Part shown: one piece after another, positions 11,829-23,474 of the stretch
Layout of the letters: each line of letters begins with the position of its first letter
Numbering within the stretch: position 1 is the first letter of the stretch
NCBI GenBank assembly: GCA_021186555.1
Contig: JAJKFL010000005.1
Span: forward strand, 1,995,001 to 2,059,000
Direction: 5' to 3'
Length of the DNA: 64,000 nt
Origin: Reticulitermes speratus
Lineage: Eukaryota; Arthropoda; Insecta; Blattodea; Rhinotermitidae
Notes under the pieces: generated by a model
What the model was told of the DNA's origin: nothing
What the model saw: only the letters and a program-made list of their open reading frames with translations
Database searches by the model: none
Translations under genes and position numbers: made by a program

Positions 11829-12166
11829 ATACATATAGCATTTACTTATATAACCAACATGTAGTGCACAAATTATAACTAATTGGGGTTTATCACTGAA
11901 CCCTACACGTGTTTCGGTCCAAATGGGTCATCATCAGGGGTTGCTGTTTGGGTATGCTTCACTTATACACTTCCTGTGGTACTGTTAATTTGTGTATTGT
12001 TTGTTGGTGTTATAGTTTGAACCTTGAAAACACTAGGCACTACACTTATTTTGCTGTTGGTGTTGTAAGTTGTTGAATAGCGGAGTGTAGAAGTAGTGTA
12101 GAAGTTATATAAGTAAATATTATCATAATGATGCATGGTGAAAACAAAGCAAAAATACATATAGCA
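11829..12166 (-). mobile_element. hammerhead-bearing inverted-repeat retroelement (element 4)
   Basis: The direct flanks atacatatagca at 11829-11840 and 12155-12166 are a 12-bp target-site duplication. Inside, atttacttatataa on the left is the inverse of ttatataagtaaat on the right. The right end carries the tail gatgcatggtga, like atgcacggtg in the sister elements. A hammerhead-type motif lies on the - strand at 11899-11942. Confidence 0.75.
11899..11942 (-). ncRNA. candidate hammerhead ribozyme, stem II damaged
   Basis: On the - strand: AACCC-CTGATGA-stem II-GAAAC-ACGT-GTA-GGGTT. Stem I AACCC/GGGTT is perfect, and stem III is A-T and C-G closing ACGT. Stem II has two mismatches, so activity is doubtful. 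Confidence 0.6.
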
Positions 12167-12759
12167 ATCAACAAGCAAATAAATTAAAATGGATTTTAAT
12201 GACCATGGTTCTAGATTCATTAGTGATGACATTGAAATAAAATACGGTATTATTATATAAACACAACTGTAAGTATTCAAAGAAATAGACTAGTTACTGC
12301 CATAATTATCTCCATATGCCACTCCATGGTCTCTTTCCTCTATCCTTTTCTATCAGAGGAAACCAAATATTAATTTCATCCTGCAGTTTGCTGGTGTCAG
12401 GTTGTGCTGTCTTGTACTCAATATGCAACTGTTTCTCCTGCAACCTTGTAAGCATAGCATTTAGGATATTTTATACAGGAGGATATGCACTGATTCTGTG
12501 GACAGATTTTTATTGTATTTGGGATGACACATCCCACAAATATCCCAAAACTGCTACCAAAATTTAAGTTTTTATCTATATTTCCTGATGAGTTATGGCT
12601 GCCACAGACAGACACACACACACATACACCAAACTTTATTATGTAGATGACATAGGTGGGCAGGAACTTTGTGGTTTGTATAGAGCCGTCCCACTTGCTA
12701 GCTGGGGTGAATGCTTCAGCCGCTTGATGTACCTCTGTCTGTTATGCTTCTGGTTAAAA

Positions 12760-12900
12760 GAAGATTCTTAGTGTTGGTAGGTTGGTGAATACTAAGAGGC
12801 TGCTATGGGCTGAGCATGTAGCTAGGTTATGGAAGTGAATTTCTTGGTGAAACCTCTTGGAAAACAGCCATTTGGAAAGTAGACACAGTATGTGGAGTAA
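12760..12900 (+). mobile_element. RTE-type LINE fragment
   Basis: The + frame reads LSVGRLVNTKRLLWAEHVAR and then, after a frame change, FLVKPLGKQPFGK. This is a decayed form of the WAGHVARM ... VGKPEGKRPLGRPRRRW region near the C-terminus of RTE-type reverse transcriptases. Confidence 0.55.
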
Positions 12901-13173
12901 CGTTGAGACGGGTCATGAGGATAGTGGCTAGATGAAACTGGCTCAGGCTGACATCCAGTGGCAGGCTGAGGTACTGTATTCAGCGTTGGGCTATTGGATT
13001 CTGTTACCACAGTGTCCTTTGTGAGATCTGAAGTTCTTACAGCAGTTTGCTGGACATGAAGTCTTCCAAAATGTGACGCTATGTCAGTGGGTGAGTGTAA
13101 CACACCTTATCTTCCCACATGGCTACTTTTTACATGTGCATATGTTTGTCTGATGCATGATAACATGTTTCAG

Positions 13174-13353
13174 ATTGCCCAGCATTGCAGCCTGGCTTGG
13201 GAGCACTTGCTTCAAGTCGTGATACGGCATTTGGTACTAATATAACGTTTACTTGTCCTGTGGGTCAGGAGTTTGCCACTGGACGTGCTCGCATCACCAC
13301 AGAATGTTTGCTTGGAGGCAACTGGTCAGTTACGTACATACCGCCTTGTCAAG
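13174..13353 (+). CDS. uif: uif exon: sushi 1
   Basis: The domain runs from [20 protein letters not shown] to [12 protein letters not shown], with the cysteines and the closing W of a CCP/sushi module. Acceptor acatgtttcag, donor tgtcaag|gtaaat; phase 1-1, one module per exon. Confidence 0.95.
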
Positions 13354-13596
13354 GTAAATACTACAAACTTTTTTAAAAGATTTGTAAGTTCAAACTGTGC
13401 ACGTTTGGAGATTGCAGGATTTTAGGTTTGACTTTAACATGCAGTAAAAATGTTTATCAGTACTGTACTTTAAGAATTGTCACTGCTGTATATTACTTAC
13501 TAACTGTGATGCAATTTGCTAAATGTTTCAGTCACTTTACGGAGTTTTCTGTATAACGCACTTTACATGTTTTGCTAATAACTGATTGCTTTACAG

Positions 13597-13779
13597 AGGT
13601 GTACTGCGGACCTGTACCGCAGATAGACAATGGCTTCTCTATTGGTGCAAATAACGTGACATACCGTGGTCAAGCTATGTACCAGTGCTATGCAGGCTTT
13701 GCTTTTCCTTCTGGTCTTCCAATTGAAAGAGTGTCCTGTCTTGCTGATGGTCGCTGGGAGAGACTCCCCACTTGCTTAG
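13597..13779 (+). CDS. uif: uif exon: sushi 2
   Basis: It reads [20 protein letters not shown] and ends [16 protein letters not shown]. It has four cysteines and the GRW...C ending. Acceptor attgctttacag, donor ttag|gttagc; phase 1-1. Confidence 0.95.
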
Positions 13780-13876
13780 GTTAGCAAAAATAAATTTAAT
13801 TCCATTGATAATTTTTTGTGAAGATCTTTGTGTTCAAACCCAGAAGTATAATACTGTGCAATTGTTTCATTTTCAG

Positions 13877-14059
13877 CTTCTCAATGCTCTCCTCTGCCTG
13901 AATCTTCACAAGCAAATGTAAAAGTACTTAATGGAGGTGGACGTAGTTATGGAACCATTGTGCGTTATGAATGTGAACCAGGTTATGTCCGCAGTGGACA
14001 TCCTGTAATTCTGTGTATGAGTAATGGTACCTGGTCTGGTGATGTTCCCACTTGCTCAA
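13877..14059 (+). CDS. uif: uif exon: sushi 3
   Basis: It reads [20 protein letters not shown], then [13 protein letters not shown] and [14 protein letters not shown]. It is a complete CCP module with phase 1-1 and donor ctcaa|gtaagt. It has no start codon of its own. Confidence 0.95.
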
Positions 14060-14840
14060 GTAAGTTATAATGTCTGCCTTTTATGGAAGTAGGAATAAAA
14101 GTGATAAAGATGAAGCTGCATATCTAATAATATACTCAATAAAATTGTATGATTTTAGCTTGAAATTTCTTTGCAATTCTTCACAGATATGTTCTTAGTA
14201 ATAATTTCATATGCTCTTTGCTGTCAGTGAAGATTAATAGGTCAATCAGCTGTGTGATTATCCAAATGTGTGCATCAGTGCATTATTTTATCCCTATATA
14301 TGTGTGTGAGCATTTTTACATACACAGTCATCGGAAAGTAAATACATAACGTTAGGTGGCTGTATCTTGTAAACAGTATGCTGTATCGCTACAATTCTTG
14401 GATCACTTTCAAGCCCATACGCTACCATTTAGTGTCAGATTTGGACATGATCTCCAGCATTTTGCACACATAGTTGCATCGTGGAAGACACAACTCAACA
14501 TTTTTCCTTAAGAAGTCAAGAGGAACAGTCACGAAAGTACTGTATTGTTAATTTGTCTTTCCACTTTATGCCGTGTGCTAGGCTCTGAACTTTAGACTTT
14601 TCCATTGGCCCAACCCGACAAAAAGAAGTCACACACAGGTCATTCTGCTGGTCCAGTCCACCAACCACAAAACTGGTTGTCAAGCCATGCGTGAACAGAG
14701 CACGCAAAAGATGGTGTTGCTCCAAGTTGCGTGAAGTGCAGTTATTCACAATAGTCCCACTGAGAAACAATGCACAACAAGAAAGTGTCAGTCATATTCA
14801 AATAGCGCTTAACATTCATTGTGTATGGTACTCATTTTAT
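14060..14840 (+). other. intron, nothing recognised
   Basis: No exon, RNA gene or named repeat is visible between sushi 3 and the hairpin at 14841. Confidence 0.5.
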
Positions 14841-14924
14841 GGTCAGCCTATACATATGGGAGTGTGTGTGTGTGTGTGCATATGTATGTGCACACACACA
14901 CACTCCCATATATATAGGCTGACC
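14841..14924. repeat. short hairpin with (TG)n/(CA)n arms
   Basis: ggtcagcctatacatatggg followed by TG repeats is inverted as CA repeats followed by cccatatatataggctgacc. The arms are nearly perfect, about 38 bp each, with a small centre. Confidence 0.85.
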
Positions 14925-15075
14925 ACAGGCACGTGTGTGTGTGCACTAAGGTGATGTTAATATGTAGTTGTGTGTCTCTGTATGTAATCTTTAAAATCCC
15001 AGTTTTGTGTTCTAAGACAATAATTTGTTGCATTTCAATTTAATTGTTTATTTTTGGGGAGAGTAATCTGTCACT

Positions 15076-15186
15076 CCAGTTTTTGGGGTGTGATGCAGCG
15101 TTGCTGGGTAAGTGGTTTCCGATGTTTTGAAGGAACATTGGGAACCACTTACCAAACAATGCTGCGTCACATCCCAGAAAACCGGA
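15076..15186. mobile_element. foldback MITE, family with ends like tcttctgggatgtgatgc
   Basis: Left ggggtgtgatgcagcgttgc and right gctgcgtcacatcccagaaa are inverted, with a second inverted pair (aagtggtttccgatgtt and aacattgggaaccactt) inside. Relatives lie at 26005, 31345, 34835, 38016, 44604 and 62415. Confidence 0.75.
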
Positions 15187-15582
15187 ATCCTCAATTATAC
15201 CACAGTGAAAGCATCAAAACTGGCGAAGTAACTGATGTTACAGAATTTCATATACTGTACTTGACTGAGCACTTCAGTTCATAATGCACACCATTCTTGT
15301 CAGTGTGGCAGGACTGTTTTGTCCATAACAGTGAAAGGTTTACTAGTAATAAGTTTCACAATTCACTGTTGTAAGATTACATACACATAATTTTTTGAGA
15401 AGTTCATCAGAGTATTAGTTTCCTTATATAAATTACTGCACAGAATTATGTAATGGTGTAATATGTTGCCATTAATGAAAGTGCTTTACAAGTGACAGTA
15501 ATTTCTTCGCTTAAAATATTGCTTTTGAAAAATGTGAACAAGTTGTCTGAAATGTAAACGCTTTGTTAATTGGATTTTATAG

Positions 15583-15759
15583 GAGCTCGTTGCCCAAAGT
15601 TCCCCATAATAAAGAATGGGTTTGTAACGGACATGTCCCGTGATTACTACTTTGGTGATGAGGCTAGAGTTCAATGCTACAAAGGATACAAACTAACGGG
15701 ATCCAATATTATCAAATGCAGTATTGGCCAAGAATTTTTAAACCCTCCAAAATGTGAAG
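15583..15759 (+). CDS. uif: uif exon: sushi 4
   Basis: It reads [20 protein letters not shown], then [17 protein letters not shown] and ends FLNPPKCEG. It is a complete CCP module, phase 1-1, acceptor attttatag and donor tgaag|gtgagt. Confidence 0.95.
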
Positions 15760-16308
15760 GTGAGTATCCAACATGCTTAAATTATGTAAAAAGTAGGATG
15801 GAGATGTCCAGATATTTGAGAAGTTCACATATCAGCCTGTTTACAAGTCAGGGCACAAATATTGCCAACCATCATAAAATTTTAAAGATGGTTAGGTGCA
15901 TGAATGTTATTAAATATGATGCTGATCTTGATGTACTGATTTTGATTCAAATGATGTCAATAGAGACCTCTTTACTAGACACGGCCTTTGTTTGAATAAT
16001 TCAGGGAAATTCCTCACACAGTGAAAATAAAAATAATGTAGTATATGGGGAAAAATACCAAATTGAGATTAAGAGTACATTCATAACATTAGAACCACAT
16101 TTTAACTTCATATGCAGTCGTTAACATACAGTGTTTTAAATGTTGTTCTTAAATCATTAAGTTAAAAGATTTTTCTTTAGTATCAGCAGATGATATTCGT
16201 TCCTCATTCTCATAATTTATACAGTCACTCCAGTTCACAATATGTTCTTACATATTGTATGTACATGACATGTAAATTCAAACTTTGTGTTCTGGTATGT
16301 TATTACAG

Positions 16309-16511
16309 ATGTAAATGAGTGTGCTAACAGCCAATGTGACCTTGCTTCAAGTGAATGTATAAACACGGCTGGTGCATTCCACTGTCGATGTCGTAAAGGG
16401 TTTGCTCCAAACTTGGAATGTCGACCTGTTGGAGACTTGGGACTCACGACAGGAGGCATCCCTGATGACGCTATCACTGTGTCTGATGAGGAAGTTGATT
16501 ATGACAGAACG
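16309..16511 (+). CDS. uif: uif exon: Ca-binding EGF and start of discoidin 1
   Basis: [20 protein letters not shown] and [15 protein letters not shown] form a Ca-binding EGF module (DVNEC start). It continues as [20 protein letters not shown], the start of an FA58C (discoidin) domain. Phase 1 in, phase 0 out (acg|gtaatg). Confidence 0.94.
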
Positions 16512-16639
16512 GTAATGTTGCAGAAGACATAAATAACTGATGAATAGTGAGAATAGTTGAGCAGGATGTTTCTCATGTGATTTGAGGTTTTCAAAGTGTT
16601 ATTAGTGGATGATTATAACACCTGAGCCTGCTCTTCGCA

Positions 16640-17065
16640 TATCTGCAAAGGTTGCCGGGGAAGCGGTCGGGGGCTAGACAAACGGGAACCGTGAGGAGTA
16701 TTCACAGTCCATTCATGGACATAAGCAAGCTAAGGGCTTTCTTAGAAGACCCTCTGGTAAAAGAGCTGAGGAATTATTCAACTTGAGTAGAAACCAGCTA
16801 AGAATAATGACAGAGCTGCTAATAGGGCACTGGCATTTAAAACGATATCTGTCTAAACTGGGGCTGGTGGACAGTCCCGTGTGCGATAGATGTAAACAGG
16901 CATTTCAAATGGCCTCACATGTTCTTTGTGACTGTAAGACACTGCTGGTATTAAGATTTAGGAACCTGGGCCATGATTTCTTGAAACCAGGTGACTTTGC
17001 CAAAATCTCCGTCAGCAAGGCACTGCACTTTGTTCAAAGTGCGGGGCTGCTGAATGCTTAAGCGA
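16640..17065 (+). mobile_element. 5'-truncated Jockey/R1-type LINE, RNase H end
   Basis: The + frame reads RNQLRIMTELLIGHWHLKRY, then LGLVDSPVCDRCKQ and ASHVLCDCKTLLVLRFRNLG, ending FVQSAGLLNA. The C-x2-C...H-x4-C knuckle is typical of the C-terminus of Jockey/R1-type polyproteins. Only the last fifth or so is present. Confidence 0.8.
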
Positions 17066-17828
17066 AGGGTTGCACAAAAGATTGGACACAGTAGACATGC
17101 AAGGGTCACTGCAGAAGTAGAACAAACACTGCTGTAATGTGTAGCAGTGTATGTTTATCTGCCTTGATGTTCTGTTGAGAGAGTTTCGGTGCAATTATTA
17201 TGTGGTGTTTCTTCATAGTAGCCATGGACAGGGATGGTAGTTTTATCTGGCAAACACTCTTTGTCACTTCACAGGGTATTGTGTGTGGTGGCAGGCAGTG
17301 CAGTGATCGTTTTTATTCCAGTTTGCCGTGAGTAGACATCCACACATTGTAGTTGAATGTGTTGCAATTGATAATAGTTGTTTACTCACCATATTTAAAG
17401 AAGGCACTCGAAATGGTTGCCTGCGGCTCAAAGACACCCATCATGTTTAACAAATACATAACTCATGGCACATGAAAGTTCTACTGGTGAAATTGAAGAC
17501 ATTACATCCTGAATGCTCTTTTTTTTTAACAAATTGCTTTTAGGTGCAGTGAATGCAACTATACACTTTATCCTTGAACGTGTGCCACAAGTAATGGGCT
17601 CGGTAATCCTAGCTGCAGTTAAGCACATCACACACCAAACGTAATGTAATGACAGTTTGTGAATTAAAATATGAAACCCCTTACTCTCTGTTTCACATAT
17701 CAGTTGAGTTCAAACCAAGTTTAACCACTAAAAAAAAACATGTGTGGGGTCTGTGAGTGGCTGTTGACAACTACAAACATGTAATATATTTTCTGTGATA
17801 GAACAGGTGTAGATGGTTCACTGAGTCT

Positions 17829-18300
17829 GCACAATCTATACATACATACATACATACATTCCATGGATCCATAAGTCTGTCGAAGTGACAACTGTATGTG
17901 CAATAAGTCATAATATACAAATATACAGCTACACAGACTACACAATTTTACATTTGAACACTATAAACTAAAACACTATAAACGTGTTACATACCTCACT
18001 ATGAGCCATCTTTATAGATAAAAAATTAATCTACTGAGTAAAAGCAGTGTGTATTTAATTATTTTCTTAATGCTACTTTAAATTTTGTCTTTTCATTCTT
18101 AAGACTTATGAGACTCAGAGGGAGTCTGTTGAAAATTCTGATACCGGCATAGAATGTACTTTTTTGAAAACAAGATAGGTTGGTATTTGGTCCATGCTGT
18201 AAGCTAGCTGACAGGAACAGACAAACAGTGTTTGCCAGATAAAGTAAGGACCAAATATAAGGAAATGGACTAAATAGTAATCTAGCCTGCAGCATTGTGT
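17829..18300 (-). mobile_element. 5'-truncated LINE, C-terminus to (ATGT)n tail
   Basis: The - frame 18295-18059 ends with YAGIRIFNRLPLSLISLKNE and FKVALRK, the usual last residues of CR1/Jockey reverse transcriptases (IYNxLP ... FKxxLK). A 3' UTR and a tail of ATGT repeats follow, down to about 17835. The same UTR and tail occur at 35395-35525. Confidence 0.75.
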
Positions 18301-18354
18301 TCTGGTGTGTGTTGATTTTACTTAGAAATCACATTATTTCTCTACATTGTGCAG

Positions 18355-18522
18355 ATGGTTCGACTGAATAGCGGTAAGGGGTGGTGTGGTACCCGCACAG
18401 AGCCAGGAACCAACTGGGTACTTATTGACCTTAAAGCACCAACAATTGTCCGAGGCTTCAGAACACAGAGTGTAATGAGACCAGATAGTAACTTGGCATT
18501 TACATCAGCTTTAAGAATACAG
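18355..18522 (+). CDS. uif: uif exon: discoidin 1, middle
   Basis: It reads [20 protein letters not shown] and [27 protein letters not shown] and the W-x-x-IDL strand are FA58C signatures. Phase 0-0, acceptor acattgtgcag, donor atacag|gtaagt. The ATG is internal, not a start. Confidence 0.95.
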
Positions 18523-18669
18523 GTAAGTTGTCATACTTAATAAGAACAGTATAACTTGTAGCCATTGGATATTCTTCAGCTGTTTGTGTGACATGTCATC
18601 ATTATCTGTATGCAGTAGTTCAGTTTCAATTCTCTGATGATAACTTTCTTGGTGCAGTTGTTAGCATTC

Positions 18670-18920
18670 CTGCTTTGCATAAGGTAGGTTGCCATCTCAC
18701 ACCATGGCCATGTGGTCACAAGTTCAAATTTTGACTGGGAGGTCATCTGTCACACTGGTAATTCGTTGTGGTTTCTCTCAGTCCTCCAGATGCCTGCCAT
18801 GGCTTACTTTAATTAATTGTATGATTTACTTGGTAACGTACTTACCAGCGATCTGTTCATTATGGTATTGTCATTGTTCATTTGTCACAGTAAACCTCAC
18901 AACCTGACACAGGGTCATTC
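18670..18920 (+). mobile_element. possible degenerate SINE
   Basis: It has a B-box-like ggtcacaagttcaaattttg and flanks resembling SINE heads in this window. It is too diverged to assign to a family. Confidence 0.35.
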
Positions 18921-19872
18921 AATAAACTATCATACAATGTATATTTATTAAACTTCCAGATGATAAAGGACAGAAAATAAGTGATTGAAAGGGAACCATG
19001 ACATTTCACGTAGAATACAGTAATCCCTCGGTTTATGAGCTTAATATTTTCATTGAGAATTACATGTAAGATGAAAACTCTTAAAAATTTAATTTCCCAT
19101 TACCTCTCACATTGTAAAGTTGAATTGTTTCCAGAGGTCAGAAGTTTCTCCACAGACATACAAAGTTCACCTTCATACAACAGAGAATGGCACCTAAATT
19201 TAGAAAAAAAAAACACTAATGGTCATTTAATGTATTTAAATAGCATTCATAGTCATTAACCTCTGCATAAACAATAGTGAAATTAGTAAAGTTGTTTGGA
19301 AAATGCATTAAAAATTAGGTACCATCCTTACTATGAATATGATACACAAAAATTCCTTAAGATTTAATCAATGCAAAGTGATCAGCACTGAGAAGACCAA
19401 AGTTCAAAACAAAGCTATGAGAACAATGAGCTACACTGTGACAATGCTGCTTCTGTGCAGACTGTTCAGACATGCTGTGACTTTCTACACTTGCTAGAAG
19501 ATGTAGGAACTCACAACATTCAAGCAGAGGTGCCTGGAACAGTGATCTGTTTACAAGGGGAAGTAGTTCGCATAAGAGAAAATTGGTTTGAAAATTGAAG
19601 AGCAGTTATTAATTTGTGCATTTCATATAAGCAAGAACTCATAAACAGATTGTATGCCAAGGGGCTTACTGTACTGATACAGAAACTTGTGCAAAGAATA
19701 AGAGATGCCAATTGGCTATGAGATTGAGTCCAGGAGCTTACCAGGTATAAATGAAGTATGTTACCATGGAGCAAACCTACTGGTCAAGCACAGTGGAGAC
19801 AGTCTGTCAACAGGTAGCTTTGCTTCAGGCAGGAGTGTTATTCTTGTAAGAGATCTCTATGTTGTGACAGCA

Positions 19873-20085
19873 GTTGTGCCATGGCTGAGGTGGTAAGTGG
19901 CTGACCTCTCACTATGGAGGCCGAGGTTCAATCCCTAGGCCAGTCCATATGAGATTTATGCATTGGGACAGGTTTTTCTCCACTTTGATTTTACCCTGTC
20001 AGTATGATTCCACCTGTGCTCAAACTCACTCATCTATCACTAATACTCTATTATCTTAGCAATTGACAGTGTCATCAAATAACAC
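19873..20085 (+). mobile_element. tRNA-derived SINE family E
   Basis: The head is gccatggctgaggtggtaag with B box aggttcaatcc. The body is attgggacaggtttttctcc and ctcatctatcactaatactc. The same layout occurs at 37060-37292. Confidence 0.75.
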
Positions 20086-20209
20086 ATACACACACACTGC
20101 CGTTGTGATGGCACAATGTACTGAACCGTTGTACCATGCTAAACTCAATATTTTCTGTGCCTTAGGTAATTCAAGTAGCTGATTTTATGTATTTATGTTT
20201 CCCATCCAG

Positions 20210-20353
20210 TACACAGACAATCTGACTGATTTGTTCCGTGACTACACAAATCCTGATGGAACGCCAGTGGAATTCCGTATCCTAGAGCCCAGTCTGTCTG
20301 TGTTGAACCTGCCTGTACCCATCGAGGCACAGTTTGTTCGCTTTCGCATCCAG
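20210..20353 (+). CDS. uif: uif exon: discoidin 1, third part
   Basis: It reads [20 protein letters not shown] and ends [13 protein letters not shown]. The A-x-F-V-R-F strand precedes the closing cysteine strand of FA58C. Phase 0-0. Confidence 0.93.
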
Positions 20354-20463
20354 GTTTGTTTTTAGCGCTAAACATTTGGACATTTGATGTTTAAGCATAC
20401 TTGTTACAGTTCTTGTAACATGGATCACGTTAGGTAACACGTGTTTTGTTCCGTGTTTTGCAG

Positions 20464-20582
20464 GACTATATTGGTGCACCATGCTTGCGACTGGAAGTGA
20501 TGGGCTGCACACGACTTGAATGTACTGATATTAATGAGTGCAGAGTTAACAATGGTGGCTGTGACCAGAAGTGTGTCAATGG
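20464..20582 (+). CDS. uif: uif exon: end of discoidin 1, start of EGF
   Basis: [19 protein letters not shown] closes discoidin 1 (CLRLExxGC). [19 protein letters not shown] opens a Ca-binding EGF of the LDL-receptor type. It leaves in phase 2 (aatgg|gtaagc), completed by the exon at 22415. Its closing sequence is the internal yardstick for the damaged exon at 30963. Confidence 0.95.
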
Positions 20583-21062
20583 GTAAGCATGTAACAATAA
20601 AACTAGGCAACCAGTGTGCTAATATTAAAATCAGAGTGAGTTTAAACTGTAATGTTGTAACGAGAAATTGCCTGTTAAATGTAGCTTGCAGAGAAGAGCG
20701 GGACTGCTCTCTAAACAGCTATTTCTTTTAGTTCAGTTTGTATTCGAAGGACTTAACAATTTCAAATACAGTATTGACACACTGACACAATATAAGATAA
20801 ATATAGGAGAATGCCCAGTTTGTATTTCTCAGTTACATTTGTTTCCTCATATAATGTCCAAATTTAATAATTCCAATTCAGTATTACTGGTAAAAATCCT
20901 CTGTTTAAGATTTTCTCAATTTATTGTTCAAATGCACTGCTCTCACAGAAGCCTTAAATTAGAGATTTCCCTGCATTATAAGACATCATTAGATCCTGTA
21001 AGGTTCAGTTTAACTCTCAAAGTTTGAAGTATGGCCTACAGTTTGTGACATTTGATTGTGAA

Positions 21063-21140
21063 ATGAAGGTGTATATGGGGAGTAGAAGTGTAACTCCACA
21101 CATTATTAACCTTGGTACTAGACAGAGGTGAGTGGTTAAC
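21063..21140 (-). mobile_element. SINE family B fragment
   Basis: gtgtatatggggagtagaag and gtgtaactccacacattatt match the inverted 3' part of family B. Confidence 0.5.
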
Positions 21141-21965
21141 TTCACAAGCGTTGTAATGTTCATAATATTTCTCTAGATATTTTGGCCGACAAGTTTCCAT
21201 CATTAGGAGAGTAAAGTCACTCTAGCAACATTAAGCAGGAGTTCAATTAAAACCATGTACATGGTCGTAGTTTTAGAAAGTTTTTATGACAGTCATGTGG
21301 TTACTGCCATCATTGTGACTGTAGTTTCACAAGTTAAAATTGTGTTATTGGAAAAACACAAATAAAAAAAATGGTTTTGTTATATATATATATGTAGTTT
21401 CAGTACGGAAAATATTTATATATTTGTTTTCAATTTCGAAAGCATTTTTTTGTTTGTTTCAGTATTAATGTTTTGTCAGCAACACAATTTTAACATGTAA
21501 AACGTTAGTGATAGTGTCAACAGTAAACCCATGACTGTTTAACACACTTTTTAAAACTTTGAAAATGTACATGATTTTAACTAAATACATGTTTAATGTG
21601 GATGGCGTAACTTTCCCTTCTGAAGGCGCTACTTGTCAGCCAAAACATCTAGATGAACATTCTGAACAATATGTGTTTCAAATACAGTATATCAGTGTTT
21701 TGTTGTGTTGGTATGAACATGAAATATACTGGCTGGTGCACACACAAATAGCCCCTATGCATGCAGTCTGTAGTGTGAGTATACTTTTAATGCTAGCACA
21801 TGGCCATACCATTGTCATAATAACAGGTGGCACATTTAGCAGTAACCTGTATTATGACAACATCATGCCCATGCAACAGCTTTAAAACTATGCCCACAGT
21901 ACAAACAGACCTCACAGGAAGAGGCTACTTTTATGTCCACCATGTGGTACTCATAAATGAAACAT

Positions 21966-22376
21966 GTACAGGGCATACACAAAAGAATGGTGCGGTTTCA
22001 AAAGTGAATAAAAAATTTATTTCTCACCTTACACGGGCACAACATACACCTTCAGCGGCGGCAACTGTCCAAGTTTCTCATTTGGTAATTACGATCCTTC
22101 AATGTATGCACCCTGGGTCACACGACACACATCCACACGGTAATCAAACTCATCCCAGACCCGGTGTAGCATGTCCGCTGTAATGGCCTGCAGTGCATGC
22201 GTTATCCGATCACGAATTTCATGGATGGACGTGGGCAAAAGCGAACTGCTGGTAGCGCATGAGAAACTTGGACAGTTGCCGCCGCTGACGGTGTATGTTG
22301 TGCCCGTGTAATGGGAGACATAAATTTTTTATTCACTTTTGAAACCACACCATTCTTTTGTGTATGCCCTGTATTA
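21966..22376 (-). mobile_element. DNA transposon remnant with long terminal inverted repeats
   Basis: Left acagggcatacacaaaagaa and right ttcttttgtgtatgccctgt are the outer ends of inverted repeats of about 120 bp. Between them the - frame reads EIRDRITHALQAITADMLHR and VWDEFDYRVDVCRVTQGA, which I recognise as a transposase C-terminus common in arthropod IS630/Tc1-related elements (VWxExDYRxDVCRVTxGAHIE). Family assignment is tentative. Confidence 0.6.
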
Positions 22377-22414
22377 ACCATAAATTAACCATCAATCTAA
22401 TTTCATAATTTCAG

Positions 22415-22607
22415 TCCTGGGAACTACTCTTGTGGGTGCAATGTGGGTTTTGAGCTGTTCATGCAAAATGGTACTGCAGGGTTCTCAGTAGCACCATCAG
22501 AGACTGGTGACAGAGATGGTGACATTCTTCAGCGTAGTAAAACTTGTGTACCTGTGATGTGCCCAACACTGCAGGCACCTGAAAATGGACTTATTCTGTC
22601 AACCAAG
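22415..22607 (+). CDS. uif: uif exon: end of EGF, start of sushi 5
   Basis: [20 protein letters not shown] closes the EGF opened in the previous exon. [20 protein letters not shown] opens a CCP module. Phase 2 in, phase 0 out. Confidence 0.94.
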
Positions 22608-22725
22608 GTATATTTTAGAGTAATCTTTACGTTACTTGCACTGTACATTCTTTTTTGATTAAAATAAATCTTACTCCGACAAATGTACTCTGTTTATATT
22701 ATTCAACACAATTTTTATTAAAAAT

Positions 22726-22768
22726 GCCCGAAAAGTTTCGAACCAATTTATGGTTCATCTTCAGGGGC
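22726..22768 (-). ncRNA. candidate hammerhead ribozyme, element 5 left arm
   Basis: On the - strand: GCCC-CTGAAGA, stem II GAACC/GGTTC (perfect), GAAA, CTTT loop, TC, then GGGC. Stem I GCCC/GGGC is perfect and the CTGANGA and GAAA cores are intact. Stem III is a single A-T pair, so it is the weakest part. Confidence 0.6.
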
Positions 22769-22889
22769 TCACCTTTCTCAAATTACATCAGCTGTACATT
22801 CACGGTACACATTAAAATACAAGTTAAAATAAATAAATGTCGGCAACTGTGTAGTACCGGTATTTTTGTAATTGATTTTATCTTAAATA

Positions 22890-23308
22890 TCTTAAGATTA
22901 TTGATCAACTCACACCAACAAATGCACCAAAACAAGTTTTATGATTAATTTCTTTATTAAAAGATTTCCCCAATATGCATTTCGACACTTCTACATTGGC
23001 ATCATCAGGGGGATTGTTGAAGTTTGTACACAGACCAATGTTCTTTGTTACATCAGAACAGTTGTGTCAATATTCGTTATTACCACTTTGTATAAAATTG
23101 TATAAAATTGTACAATAGTAGTAATGTTAAATTGCTAAAATTAATAGTAAAACAGTGTGTTATATTATATTTAACTACATGCTGTGATATAATTCATAAT
23201 TATTGGCAGCGTGGTCCGGTGTGCTGTTTTGTGCTGGCTATCTGTGTGTATTGCTGTATGGTAGAACCTCCTTCTTTCGTGTCTGTGTGGCTTGTGGTCT
23301 TAAGATTA
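22890..23308 (-). mobile_element. hammerhead-bearing element (element 6) nested in element 5
   Basis: It is flanked by an 11-bp duplication, tcttaagatta, at 22890-22900 and 23298-23308. Its left 200 bp match one arm of element 2 at 42371 (ttgatcaactcacacc, then tttcttta and catcatcaggggga). Confidence 0.7.
22967..23013 (-). ncRNA. candidate hammerhead ribozyme, element 6
   Basis: On the - strand: TCCCC-CTGATGA, stem II with one changed pair, GAAA, T-GCAT-A stem III, TT, GGGGA. The cores are intact; stem II is imperfect compared with the copy at 42437. Confidence 0.6.
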
Positions 23309-23431
23309 AAGATGTTTTAATATTTGCTTTTCAGAATTCAAAATACTACACAGTTGCCGACATTTATTTACTTTAACTTGTATTTTAATGTGTACCGTGA
23401 ATGTATAGCTGATGTAATTTGAGAAAGGTGA

Positions 23432-23474
23432 GCCCCTGAAGATGAACCATAAATTGGTTCGAAACTTTTCGGGC
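23432..23474 (+). ncRNA. candidate hammerhead ribozyme, element 5 right arm
   Basis: Inverse copy of the motif at 22726, here in sense orientation to the uif transcript: GCCC-CTGAAGA-GAACC...GGTTC-GAAA...TC-GGGC. Confidence 0.6.
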
